The notes under the pieces are model-generated. The model ran no database searches. It saw only the letters and a program-made list of their open reading frames with translations, and was not told the origin of the DNA. A stretch of 64,000 bases of DNA, from positions 1 to 64,000 of the forward strand of contig NZ_JADLRJ010000012.1 in the NCBI RefSeq assembly GCF_015477355.1, in the 5' to 3' direction. The DNA comes from Nocardia blacklockiae. Lineage in GTDB: Bacteria; Actinomycetota; Actinomycetes; Mycobacteriales; Mycobacteriaceae. The position numbers and the translations under genes are program-made. Below are positions 1-9,372 of this stretch, one piece after another; the first letter of the stretch is position 1, and every line of letters starts with the position of its first letter.

Positions 1-276
1 TTAGCTCAGCCAGCCACCCCGAACCAAATCGGGGTCTCGGTCGAGCCAGTGTGATCTGTCCGGCGCTCATCGTCCAACCTCGTGTCCCTGACCTTTCGGC
101 CCGGGTCGGTGTCCGTGTCGCTCTGACCTGGAATAAATTACGTGCCAACCGCTTTCGATGTCAAATCGCCTGGTCATGCGGCAGATTCGACACCGACGGG
201 AACGCCGGCACCGAGCGATTCAACGCCCTTGCGCCGGAGTCTATTCCCGGAACCGACCCATTGGTTCCGAAATGCC
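1..276. other. Gene-free stretch downstream of groEL
   Basis: No convincing gene is seen. A small dyad CCCCGA-N6-TCGGGG lies at 17-34 and could end a transcript from outside the window. The sequence is less GC-rich around 130-145. The open frames here lack a start with a ribosome site and have no recognisable protein content. Confidence 0.5.
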
Positions 277-311
277 GGAAGCCGGCCCACCGAAAAGGTG
301 GACCGGCTTCC
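277..311 (-). terminator. Terminator hairpin of groEL
   Basis: A 15-bp stem (277-291 with 297-311, one mismatch) closes a GAAAA loop, about 43 nt past the groEL stop codon on the minus strand. There is no long T-run, as is usual for high-GC actinobacterial terminators. Confidence 0.75.
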
Positions 312-353
312 GCGAGACTCCGGCCGAGAATGCGCCGGAAGGTAAGGCCGGAC

Positions 354-2110
<1,757 letters not shown>

Positions 2111-2114
2111 ATCC

Positions 2115-2146
2115 CTTTCTAGCACTCTGCGGTAGTGAGTGCAAGG
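2115..2146 (-). promoter_or_regulatory. CIRCE operator 2 overlapping the groEL promoter
   Basis: The near-perfect CIRCE CTAGCACTC-N9-GAGTGCAAG occupies 2119-2145. Read on the minus strand, TTGCAC is separated by 17 nt from TAGAAA, so the CIRCE half-sites cover the -35 and run into the -10. A bound repressor would block RNA polymerase. The layout resembles mycobacterial groE promoters. Confidence 0.8.
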
Positions 2147-2169
2147 TCATCGGCGGTGGTAGACGAGAA

Positions 2170-2463
2170 CTACATGGTGTCGGTGACGCGCAGCGCCAGG
2201 GCGAGGAAGGCGTCGGTGCGCCGCTCCTCCGGCGAGCGCGGCTCGCCACGCTCGACCGTGACCTGCTCGGCGTCGTGCAGCAGCAACTCCGCCTCGATAC
2301 GCATGATGGCACGGATGAACGGCGGGGCCACCTCGGGTGGGAGATCCCCGTTGACGATGTAGCTACCGTCCGGACCGTCCTCGGTTTGTACATAGGAAAG
2401 CGCGCGCAGCAGGTCAGCGCGCAGTTCCCCCGCGATTAGGTCGGAATCCACGTCATCCGCCAT
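2170..2463 (-). CDS. Small conserved hypothetical protein
   Basis: A 97-residue acidic soluble protein with no signal peptide or membrane segment and no domain I recognise. The middle (PPEVAPPFIRAIMRIEAELLLHD) looks like an amphipathic helix pair. The ATG at 2463 has no ribosome site, but a -10 box TACGAT (2470-2475) lies exactly 6 nt before it, so the transcript is probably leaderless. It is divergent from the methyltransferase gene with a 95-bp shared promoter region. Function unknown. Confidence 0.6.
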   Translation of the reverse strand: MADDVDSDLIAGELRADLLRALSYVQTEDGPDGSYIVNGDLPPEVAPPFIRAIMRIEAELLLHDAEQVTVERGEPRSPEERRTDAFLALALRVTDTM

Positions 2464-2487
2464 AGCGACATCGTATCTTGACAACCC

Positions 2488-2516
2488 TTGTGCAACCCGC
2501 ATTCGGGTCATACAGT
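2488..2516 (+). promoter_or_regulatory. Candidate promoter of the methyltransferase gene
   Basis: TTGTGC (2488-2493), a 17-nt spacer and TACAGT (2511-2516) fit a housekeeping promoter pointing to the gene at 2559. The spacer holds a small dyad ACCCG-CATT-CGGGT. The opposite-facing -10 of the minus-strand gene lies only 13 nt away. Confidence 0.4.
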
Positions 2517-2558
2517 ACGTACGTACGGTTTGGGTAGGCGCGAGGTTGGGAGCGGCCG

Positions 2559-3323
2559 ATGTGGGATCCCCAGCAGTATCTGGCCTTCGACAACCACCGC
2601 TCACGGCCCTTTTTCGAACTGCTCGGGCGGATCGGCGCGGAGCGGCCGCGGCGGGTGGTGGATCTGGGGTGCGGACCCGGACACCTGACCACCACGCTCG
2701 CCGAGCGCTGGCCCGAGGCCGTCGTCGAGGCTTCCGACTCCTCGCCGCAGATGGTCGCCGCCGCGCGCGCCCGCGGCGTCCACGCCACCCTGCTCGACGT
2801 GCGCGAATGGGAGCCCGAACCGGACACCGACGTGGTCGTCTGCAACGCGGTGCTGCAGTGGGTGCCCGGCCACCCCGCCCTGCTCACCGACTGGGCGGCG
2901 AAACTGCCGTCGGACGCCTGGCTGGCCATCCAGGTCCCGGGCAACTTCGACGCCCCGTCGCATCGATCCATCCGCGAACTGGCCGCCCGGGACGACTGGC
3001 GCGAACGGCTCGAGCCCACCGGCGTCCTGCAGGCCCGCAACGTCCTCGACCCCACCGGCTACGCCACCGTCCTGACCGAGGCCGGCTGCGCCGTAGACGC
3101 CTGGGAGACCACCTACCTCCAGCGCCTGACCGGCGACGACCCGGTCCTGAAATGGGTCTCCGGCACGGCCCTGCGTCCCATCCGCGACGCCCTGGACGAC
3201 GCGAGCTGGGACCGCTTCGTCACCGAACTGACCCCGCTACTGCGCGCCGCCTACCCCCGCCAACCGGACGGCACCACCTGGCTCCCGTTCCGCCGCGTCT
3301 TCGCCGTAGCCCGCAAGCCGTGA
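2559..3323 (+). CDS. tam: Trans-aconitate 2-methyltransferase
   Basis: SAM-dependent methyltransferase that esterifies trans-aconitate, a damage product of the citric-acid-cycle intermediate cis-aconitate. The 254-residue size matches the family. The N-terminus MWDPQQYLAFDNHRSRPFFE is typical of Tam, motif I is VVDLGCGPGHLT (about residues 33-44), and the acidic end of the next strand (EASDSS) should bind the SAM ribose. CNAVLQWVP is the post-motif strand. GGGAG precedes the ATG. It faces the Clp-N gene tail to tail. Confidence 0.88.
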   Translation: MWDPQQYLAFDNHRSRPFFELLGRIGAERPRRVVDLGCGPGHLTTTLAERWPEAVVEASDSSPQMVAAARARGVHATLLDVREWEPEPDTDVVVCNAVLQWVPGHPALLTDWAAKLPSDAWLAIQVPGNFDAPSHRSIRELAARDDWRERLEPTGVLQARNVLDPTGYATVLTEAGCAVDAWETTYLQRLTGDDPVLKWVSGTALRPIRDALDDASWDRFVTELTPLLRAAYPRQPDGTTWLPFRRVFAVARKP

Positions 3324-3462
3324 CCCGGCGCGGGGGCGACACCGGCCGGATCGAAGGAGCCGCCGGTCGCGGGCCGTCCCCGGCGACTTGATGCGAACCG
3401 CCGTCGCTGACGTGGCGGGCGAGGAAGCTGGGTAGCGCTGTGGCGCAAGTCTTTCCGCTGGA

Positions 3463-4353
3463 TCAGACGGTCGGGGGCTGCGGCGGGGTGGGCGGCACGG
3501 ACGAACCCGGGGGTGTCGGCGGCTGCGGAGGCACGGGCGGGTTCGGGGGCTGGGGCGGGGTCGGAGGCTGGGCCGGGTTCGGGGAGCCGGGAGGGGGCGG
3601 GACGGCCGACCCTGGGGGCGTCGGGGTGGGAGATGATGTGCCCGTGACGAATTGGGCGAGTTGGGCGGCTATGTCGCGCTCCAGGTCGTCCTTGCGCAAG
3701 CCGAGGCCGGAGAGGACGCCGTTGCCGTCTTCCTGTTCCAGGAGGGCGAGCAGGATGTGTTCGGTGCCGATGTAGTTGTGGCCCAGGCGAAGTGCTTCGC
3801 GGAAGGTCAGTTCCAGGGCCTTGCGGGAGGCGGCGTTGTAGGGGATGAGTTCGGGGACCTCTTCTACCGCCGGGGGGAGTGCGGCGGTGGCGACCCGGCG
3901 CACGGCGTCCAGGGTGACGCCCTTGGCGACGATGGCGTGGGCCGCGAGACTCTCGGGCTCGCTGAGCAATCCGAGCACCAGGTGTTCGGGCCGGATCTCC
4001 GCGTTGCCCGCCGCGCGGGCCTCCTCCTGCGACGCCACGACCACCGAGCGCGCCCGCTCGGTGAAGCGCGCGAACCCGGCGTTCGGGTCCATCGCGGGGT
4101 CGGTGGTCGGCTTGGGGACGAACCGCTTCTGCGCGGCCTGCTTGGTGACGCCCATGCTGCCGCCGATGTCGGTCCAGGAGGCGCCGGCGCGGCGGGCCTG
4201 ATCGACGAAGTGGCCGATCAGATGGTCGGCCACCTCGCCCAGGCGGCCGCCGACGACCACCGCGTCGGACAGCTGCTCCAGCACGTTGTCGGGGCGCGCC
4301 TTCTTGATGCCCTCGATCAGATCGTCGAGGCGGATATTTATTTGGTCTGCCAT
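3463..4353 (-). CDS. HTH / double Clp-N domain protein
   Basis: A 296-residue protein in four parts: a leading helix (1-45); a helix-turn-helix-like segment WTDIGGSMGVTKQAAQKRF (60-78); two Clp N-terminal repeats (about 93-155 and 170-235, with EHLVLGLL and EHILLALL); and a Pro/Thr-rich tail (240-296). Clp-N repeats in ClpA/ClpC bind adaptors or substrates, but no AAA+ ATPase domain follows, so it is not an unfoldase. The layout suggests a DNA-binding protein that senses a Clp substrate or adaptor; this is inference. The gene has a probable leaderless promoter with a dyad on each of its -35 and -10 boxes. Confidence 0.8.
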   Translation of the reverse strand: MADQINIRLDDLIEGIKKARPDNVLEQLSDAVVVGGRLGEVADHLIGHFVDQARRAGASWTDIGGSMGVTKQAAQKRFVPKPTTDPAMDPNAGFARFTERARSVVVASQEEARAAGNAEIRPEHLVLGLLSEPESLAAHAIVAKGVTLDAVRRVATAALPPAVEEVPELIPYNAASRKALELTFREALRLGHNYIGTEHILLALLEQEDGNGVLSGLGLRKDDLERDIAAQLAQFVTGTSSPTPTPPGSAVPPPPGSPNPAQPPTPPQPPNPPVPPQPPTPPGSSVPPTPPQPPTV

Positions 4354-4401
4354 GCGTCAACAATAAGTTGACCCGAGGCATGTCGTCAACGAATAGTTGA
4401 C
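4354..4401 (-). promoter_or_regulatory. Promoter covered by two identical-type dyads
   Basis: Two copies of GTCAAC-N5-GTTGAC lie at 4356-4372 and 4385-4401, 29 bp apart. On the minus strand TTGACG (4384-4389) is the -35 and TATTGT (4360-4365) the -10 with an 18-nt spacer, and the ATG follows after 6 nt. One dyad holds the -35 and the other the -10, a classic repressor arrangement. Autoregulation by the HTH of the encoded protein is the simplest guess. Confidence 0.7.
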
Positions 4402-4423
4402 GCCGGTTCGCTCAGGGCGAATG

Positions 4424-5506
4424 TCACCGCCGAACCGGCCGGGCCGCGCCGCGCACGATGCGTTCCTTGACCCACGCCGCCGTGCGGCCGGTGAGGATTC
4501 GGCGGGTCGGGGTGTCGTCGCGGCGGACGAACTGGACCACGGCATCGTGGCGGCCCAGGCTGAGGCACTGGAGGTAGTAGCGGAACCGCAGCGGGGCGGG
4601 CTCGTCGCCGCGCAGGCGGGCGCGGACCGACGCGGCGGCGTGCGAGCCGGTGGGCAGGGCCGTCGCGCAGGCCATGCGCAGCTCGCGGCCGCCGGGTCCG
4701 GCGATGGCGGCGCAGTCGCCGGCGGCGTAGATGTCCGGGTCGGAGGTGCGCAACGTCTCGTCGACCAGCAGGCGACCCCGGCCGTCCACGCTCAGTCCCG
4801 CCTCGGCGGCGAGCCGAGGAACCTCGAAACCCGTTGTCCACAGCATGTTTTCGGCGTCGATACGGGAGCCGTCGGCGAGCCGGAGTCCGTCCGGCAACAC
4901 CTCGACCACCTTCGCCCCGGACTGCACTTCCACACCGAGCCGGTCCAGCGCGGCGCGGATGTGCCGCCGGGCGCCGTCGGACAGCCACGCACCCGGCTCC
5001 TCCGAACTCACCAGCGCGACAGCGAGTTCCGGGCGCGATTCGGCGAGTTCGGCGGCGGTCTCGATGCCCGTCGAGCCACCGCCGACGACGGCGACCCGAC
5101 CGGTCACCGCGGCCCAGCGTTCGACATCCGTCAGGGTCGCCACGGTGTGAGCGTATTCCCGCACGCCCGCAACGCTTTCCACATCGGCGGCACTGCCGAC
5201 GGCGTACACGAGAAAGTCGTAGCCGAGGTCCGTACCGTCGGCCAGCGCGATCCGTTTCGCCGCCGGATCGATCGACACCGCGCGCCCCTGGACGAAGTCG
5301 ACGCCCTTGCGCCCCAGTGCTTCCGCGAGTTCCCAGCTCGGCACCCGCTGCCCGGCGGCGAGCTGGTGCAACCGCACCCGCTCGACGAACCGCGAGCGCG
5401 CGTCCACCACGGTGACCCGCGCCTCGCCCGCGCGGGCCAGCGCGCCCGCCGCCGACAGGCCCGCGTACCCGGCGCCCAACACGACGATCCGATGCTGTCC
5501 GGTCAT
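4424..5506 (-). CDS. FAD-dependent NADH dehydrogenase-like oxidoreductase
   Basis: Pyridine-nucleotide-disulfide-type flavoprotein of 360 residues, related to type II NADH dehydrogenases. FAD motif VVLGAGYAGLSAAGALAR is at about 8-25, the NAD(P) motif VAVVGGGSTGIETAAELAE in the middle, and the second FAD-binding signature IYAAGDCAAI near residue 270. There are no redox Cys pair and no C-terminal membrane helix of classical Ndh. The ATG at 5506 follows AAGGAG. It lies 104 bp downstream of the ECF41-like sigma gene on the same strand; oxidoreductases are typical partners of ECF41 sigma factors, so it is a likely target gene. Confidence 0.85.
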   Translation of the reverse strand: MTGQHRIVVLGAGYAGLSAAGALARAGEARVTVVDARSRFVERVRLHQLAAGQRVPSWELAEALGRKGVDFVQGRAVSIDPAAKRIALADGTDLGYDFLVYAVGSAADVESVAGVREYAHTVATLTDVERWAAVTGRVAVVGGGSTGIETAAELAESRPELAVALVSSEEPGAWLSDGARRHIRAALDRLGVEVQSGAKVVEVLPDGLRLADGSRIDAENMLWTTGFEVPRLAAEAGLSVDGRGRLLVDETLRTSDPDIYAAGDCAAIAGPGGRELRMACATALPTGSHAAASVRARLRGDEPAPLRFRYYLQCLSLGRHDAVVQFVRRDDTPTRRILTGRTAAWVKERIVRGAARPVRR

Positions 5507-5610
5507 GAGTGACTCCTTTTCGAGAAGGCCGACACTCCGAAGACCCGGCAGCCCGGACGAACCTGACAGCGGGCCGCGGTGGGCTGCGTCACACCATCGT
5601 CCCGCCGTCG

Positions 5611-6498
5611 TCAGCGCTGCCGATCCACGCGGGCGAAGTGCGCGAGTTTCTCCGGGTTCACGATGATGTGGACGGCGGCGATCACGTCTCCCTCGACCCG
5701 GGCCGACCCGACCATGAATACGGCCCCCTCGACCCGGGCGACGACCGCGGGCGCGCCGTTGACCTCCTCGAAAGTCAGTGCCAATCCCGGGATGTCGCGG
5801 GCGAGCAGCCCGGCCAGGTAGCGGGCCACCGACGTGGCTCCGGTCACCGGGCGACGTGCCGCGGTGACCTCGCCGCCGCCGTCGGCCGTCGCGACGACAT
5901 CAGCGGCGAGCATCCGCTCCAACGCTGCCAGGTCGCCGGACCGCGCGGCCGCCAGGAAACGCTCGAACAACTGGCGGGCCTGCCTAGGTTCCGCGGCGAA
6001 GCGGGCGTTCCCGGTGCGCACGCGCCGGCGCGCACGGCTGTACAGCTGCTGGGAATTGGCCTCCGACAGCGCCAGCATCTCGGCGATCTCGCCGTGCGTG
6101 TACCCGAAGCCCTCGCGCAGCACGAAGACCGCGCGCTCCACCGGCGACAGCCGCTCCAGCAGCGTGAGCATCGCCAGCGACACCAGCTCGCGCTGCTCGG
6201 CCGATTCCAGCGGGCCGAGTTCGCCGCCCTCGGTGCGCACCGGTTCGGGCAGCCACGGCCCGACGTAGGACTCCCGGCGCGCCCGCGCCGAATCCAGCCA
6301 GCTGCGGCACACATTCACCACGATCGTGGTCAACCAGGCCTCGGCGGAACGGATTTCGCCGCGCTCGGTGCGCTCCCAGCGCAGGTAGGTCTCCTGCACG
6401 GCGTCCTCGGCCTCGCTCGCCGCGCCCAGCATGCGGTAGGCCAGGGCGAACAGGCGCGGGCGATGCGACTCGAACTCGGCCAGTCCCGTCTCGTCCAC
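5611..6498 (-). CDS. ECF41-type RNA polymerase sigma factor (SigJ-like)
   Basis: Extracytoplasmic-function sigma factor of 295 residues. Region 2 (RPRLFALAYRMLGAASEAED) and region 4 (LSPVERAVFVLREGFGYTHG) are followed by a C-terminal SnoaL-like domain. The ECF41 signature WLPEP in the linker and DGGGEV and NPEKL in the extension are all present; in this group the extension replaces a separate anti-sigma factor, and none is seen nearby. The GTG at 6498 gives the normal N-terminus; the frame continues upstream without homology. Likely regulates the oxidoreductase gene that follows. Confidence 0.85.
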   Translation of the reverse strand: MDETGLAEFESHRPRLFALAYRMLGAASEAEDAVQETYLRWERTERGEIRSAEAWLTTIVVNVCRSWLDSARARRESYVGPWLPEPVRTEGGELGPLESAEQRELVSLAMLTLLERLSPVERAVFVLREGFGYTHGEIAEMLALSEANSQQLYSRARRRVRTGNARFAAEPRQARQLFERFLAAARSGDLAALERMLAADVVATADGGGEVTAARRPVTGATSVARYLAGLLARDIPGLALTFEEVNGAPAVVARVEGAVFMVGSARVEGDVIAAVHIIVNPEKLAHFARVDRQR

Positions 6499-6655
6499 CC
6501 GCTCACCCGCCTTCGTCGGTAATCGTCGGGGGACGATACCCGGCGCGCGGATCGGGCCGCGCGCGCACCGGCCGAGGGCGAGCGGCCGGGGCGTGAGCGG
6601 CGCGGCGGGGCGGGTCCGGCCGGGGCGGGTGCAGTGCGAGCGCATCGGTGTCACG

Positions 6656-6880
6656 TCACTTCGGCGTGGTGGTCGGTGTCGCGGATTCCGTGGCGGGCGC
6701 GGGGATCGGCAGCCGGAGGTCCGGCAGCCGCAGCCGCGGACGTTCGGTGGTGGTCGGCGCGACGCTGGTGGTGTTCGGGGTGTTGCGGCGCAATTCGCTG
6801 CTGCCCGAGCCGGTGTCCGGATCGCACGCGGTGAGCGTCACGACGCCGGCGGCGAGCACCGCGATCACCAACTTCTGCAC
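6656..6880 (-). CDS. Small putative lipoprotein
   Basis: A 74-residue product with a signal peptide (MQKLVIAVLAAGVVTLTAC) whose lipobox LTAC places the lipidated Cys at 19. The rest is Thr/Pro-rich and low in complexity, probably an extended surface peptide. The GTG start follows AGGAGA by 7 nt. About 12 residues after the Cys it has LRRN, also found after the lipobox of the neighbouring lipoprotein at 6992-7426, so the two may be related. Function unknown. Confidence 0.65.
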   Translation of the reverse strand: MQKLVIAVLAAGVVTLTACDPDTGSGSSELRRNTPNTTSVAPTTTERPRLRLPDLRLPIPAPATESATPTTTPK

Positions 6881-6991
6881 GGGATCTCTCCTGATCGGGC
6901 GTCACACCTGTCGTGACGCATGGGAGAGACGGTGCGCCACAGTGCTTATCGGCGACCAAAAGATCGGTTAAGGCGGCGTTCCCCGGAAGGG

Positions 6992-7426
6992 TTACTTCTG
7001 CGCGATCCCGATGGCGACGGCGACCGGGGTCTCGGCCTGGCTGCCGGAGAGGCAGACCAGTTTCGCGGTGCCCAGCGCCACATTGGGGCTGCCCTCGAAC
7101 TTCGAGCCGGGGTTCTCCGCGAGCATCTGCTCCATCAGCGACTTCTCGCCGTCGGTGTCCAGATTCTTGAACTCGCCGCAGGTCGTCCGCGAGGCCGGGC
7201 CCAGCGACGCGTTCGCGGAGCCGGCCTCGGTGGTCGGGGCCGGCGCGGGGGACTCGGGCGCGCCGGGGGTGGCCGATGGCGCGGCGGGCGCGGGGGCCGG
7301 CGCGCTGGACTGCGCGTTCCTGCGCAGTCCGTTGGCGTCGGAGCCGGCGTCGTCGCTTCCGCCGCAGGCGGTCAGCCCCAGTGCCAGTGCGCCCAGCACG
7401 AGGGCGGTCGCCGAAAGTCGTTTCAT
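6992..7426 (-). CDS. Secreted lipoprotein with a C-terminal two-Cys domain
   Basis: A 144-residue product with signal peptide MKRLSATALVLGALALGLTAC (lipobox LTAC), a Pro/Ala linker, and a compact C-terminal domain running from TCGEFKNLD to KLVCLSG with two cysteines. The spacing and helical character recall HdeA-like small disulfide domains, but this is only a resemblance. The ATG at 7426 is used; a GTG two codons upstream is an alternative. Shares the post-lipobox LRRN motif with the lipoprotein at 6656-6880. Envelope location is likely, role unknown. Confidence 0.7.
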   Translation of the reverse strand: MKRLSATALVLGALALGLTACGGSDDAGSDANGLRRNAQSSAPAPAPAAPSATPGAPESPAPAPTTEAGSANASLGPASRTTCGEFKNLDTDGEKSLMEQMLAENPGSKFEGSPNVALGTAKLVCLSGSQAETPVAVAIGIAQK

Positions 7427-7529
7427 AGCCACGTGAATCCCGGTTGTCGCGTGCACCGGGGGTCGGTCCGGCGCGCGTCGCAGCGTACCGGGCGCGGCCG
7501 AGATTGAAAACCCGGTGCACGCGGGCGGG

Positions 7530-7883
7530 TCAGTGGATCAGCTGCCGCCAATCGCGCGGCACCCGGTCGCGCGGGCCCGGCGCGGTCTGGTCCTCCGGGT
7601 GGTGGCGCGGCGGCGCGAGCGCGGGCCCCTCGCCGAACATCTCCTCGGTGCGGAAGTTCCAGAACCACTCCTCACCCGGCTCGTAGCTCTGCACGAACGG
7701 GTGGCCGGTCGCGGCGTAGTGCTTGCTGGCGTGCTGCGCCGGCGAGGAGTCGCAGCAGCCGACGTGCCCGCACTGCGCACAGCGGCGCAGGTGCACCCAC
7801 CAGCCTTGGGCCGCTTCGCATTCCACGCAGCCCGGCCCACTCGGCGCCACGGCCGGATCGATGCCCTCGATCGGTTGTGCCAT
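7530..7883 (-). CDS. UBP-type zinc finger protein
   Basis: A 117-residue protein that is mostly a zinc-finger-UBP fold. Likely ligands are Cys19, Cys22, Cys35, Cys38, Cys43/44 and His51, His55, His61, followed by the family's PFVQSYEPGEEWFWNF. In eukaryotes this fold binds the ubiquitin C-terminus; in bacteria its partner is unknown. The ATG overlaps the stop of the upstream kinase gene by one base (TGATG), so the two are translationally coupled and probably act together. Confidence 0.88.
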   Translation of the reverse strand: MAQPIEGIDPAVAPSGPGCVECEAAQGWWVHLRRCAQCGHVGCCDSSPAQHASKHYAATGHPFVQSYEPGEEWFWNFRTEEMFGEGPALAPPRHHPEDQTAPGPRDRVPRDWRQLIH

Positions 7884-9361
7884 CACTCACCTCCAGGATT
7901 GGTTGCCGCGGAGTCGGTCTCGGCGGCCTCGCGACCGGCCGGACGCAGCGGCAGCCGGACGATGAACCGGGTGTCCCCGGGCGTGGACTCCACCCGGATG
8001 TCGCCGCCGTGCTTCTTCACCACGATCCGGAACGAGATGTCCAGTCCCAGACCGGTTCCCTCGCCGACCGGCTTGGTGGTGAAGAACGGCTCGAAGATCC
8101 GGCCGCGGATCTCCTCCGGCACGCCCGGCCCGGTGTCGCCGATCTCCACTGCCGCGCAGTCGTTCTCGTGATAGGTGCGCACGGTGAGCGTGCCCTGCCC
8201 GGCCATCGCGCCGACCGCGTTGTCGATCAGGTTGGTCCACACCTGGTTCAATTCCGCCGCGTAGCAAGGGACTTCGGGCAGGGTGCGGTCGTAGTCCTTG
8301 ACCACCTCGATGCCGTCGCCGATCTTGCGGGCCAGCATCACCAGCGTGCTGTCGAGCAGTTCGTGGATGTCGACCACCTGGAACGGCGCCCGGTCCATCT
8401 GCGAGTACTGCTTGGCCGCGTTCACCAGCGAGGAGATCCGCACGGTGGAGTCGGTGATCTCGTTCATCAGCAGCTCGGTCTCGACCGTGTAGTTCAGCCA
8501 GCGGATCGCGCCCTCGAACACGCCGCTGTCGGCGCCCTCCAGCGTGCCCGCGACCTTCTCCAGCCAGTCGGTGTCGAAACCGGCCTGCACGAACGTGGGC
8601 GCGATGTCCCAGCCGTTGGCGATGCCGTGCTCGGTGAGCCAGTCGCCGAGTTCGTCCTCGCGGTCGGCGGCCTCGAGCGTGGTGAGCGTCGGCGCCTTGG
8701 CGACCTGGGTGGCCGCCTCCTCCTGCAACTGCACCAGCGCTTCCAGCGCCGCGGAGTCGAACTTGCCGTGCGCCATCATCTTCAGCTTGTGCCGCATTCC
8801 GGCGACCCGGTCGCGCAGCGAGGACGTGGCCCGCACCGCCGCGGCCGCCGGATTGTTCAGCTCGTGGGTCAGGCCCGCCGACAGCGAGCCCAGCGCCAGC
8901 AGCCGCTCGCGCTGCCCGATGATCTCGTTGGCGTTGCGGTTGCCGAAGAACACGCCCTCGAGCAGGTGCAGTGCCATCGGGAACCACTCCTGCATCATGC
9001 GGGCGAAGGTTCCGGCGTCGAGCACGAAGAACTTCGACGGCCTGGTGACCGTGAGGGTGCCGGTGTAGTTCTGATCGGCCTTGTCGCCCATGTAGGCGGT
9101 CCAGGCGCCCGCGTAGGAGCCCCGGTGGTCGGTGCGAACCAGCTCGATCTCCTCACCGGCGGACAGCTTGGTCAGCACCACCTCGCCGTCCATCAGCACG
9201 TAGAAGCAGGTCGCCGGGTCGCCCTCGCGGAACACCAGCCCGGGCTCGAACAGCTCCACCCGCCCGTCGCGGCACAGCCAGGCCAGCTGGTCGCCGTCGA
9301 GCTTCTCGAACAGGAAAAGCGTCCGGAGTTCCTCCGGATCGCAGATCACCTGGGTGCCCAT
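7883..9361 (-). CDS. Cyclic-nucleotide-binding-domain histidine kinase
   Basis: A 492-residue soluble sensor kinase. Residues about 10-130 are a Crp-type cyclic-nucleotide-binding domain (FREGDPATCFYVLMDGEVVL). A dimerisation/phosphoacceptor segment has the H-box LSAGLTHELNNP with His166. The C-terminal ATPase has the N-box LIDNAVGA, G1 DTGPGVPE and G2 GTGLGL. No membrane segment is present, so it senses a cytoplasmic cue. GGAGG lies 7 nt before the ATG. It sits 11 bp after the receiver/TrxR-like gene, its likely phosphotransfer partner, and overlaps the zinc-finger gene. Confidence 0.9.
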   Translation of the reverse strand: MGTQVICDPEELRTLFLFEKLDGDQLAWLCRDGRVELFEPGLVFREGDPATCFYVLMDGEVVLTKLSAGEEIELVRTDHRGSYAGAWTAYMGDKADQNYTGTLTVTRPSKFFVLDAGTFARMMQEWFPMALHLLEGVFFGNRNANEIIGQRERLLALGSLSAGLTHELNNPAAAAVRATSSLRDRVAGMRHKLKMMAHGKFDSAALEALVQLQEEAATQVAKAPTLTTLEAADREDELGDWLTEHGIANGWDIAPTFVQAGFDTDWLEKVAGTLEGADSGVFEGAIRWLNYTVETELLMNEITDSTVRISSLVNAAKQYSQMDRAPFQVVDIHELLDSTLVMLARKIGDGIEVVKDYDRTLPEVPCYAAELNQVWTNLIDNAVGAMAGQGTLTVRTYHENDCAAVEIGDTGPGVPEEIRGRIFEPFFTTKPVGEGTGLGLDISFRIVVKKHGGDIRVESTPGDTRFIVRLPLRPAGREAAETDSAATNPGGE

Positions 9362-9372
9362 CCGCACGCCTC

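Noticed and set aside
1-66. Minus-strand frame ending in TAA at the left edge
   Set aside because: Interrupted by an in-frame TGA at 67-69 and has no start; not a gene end.
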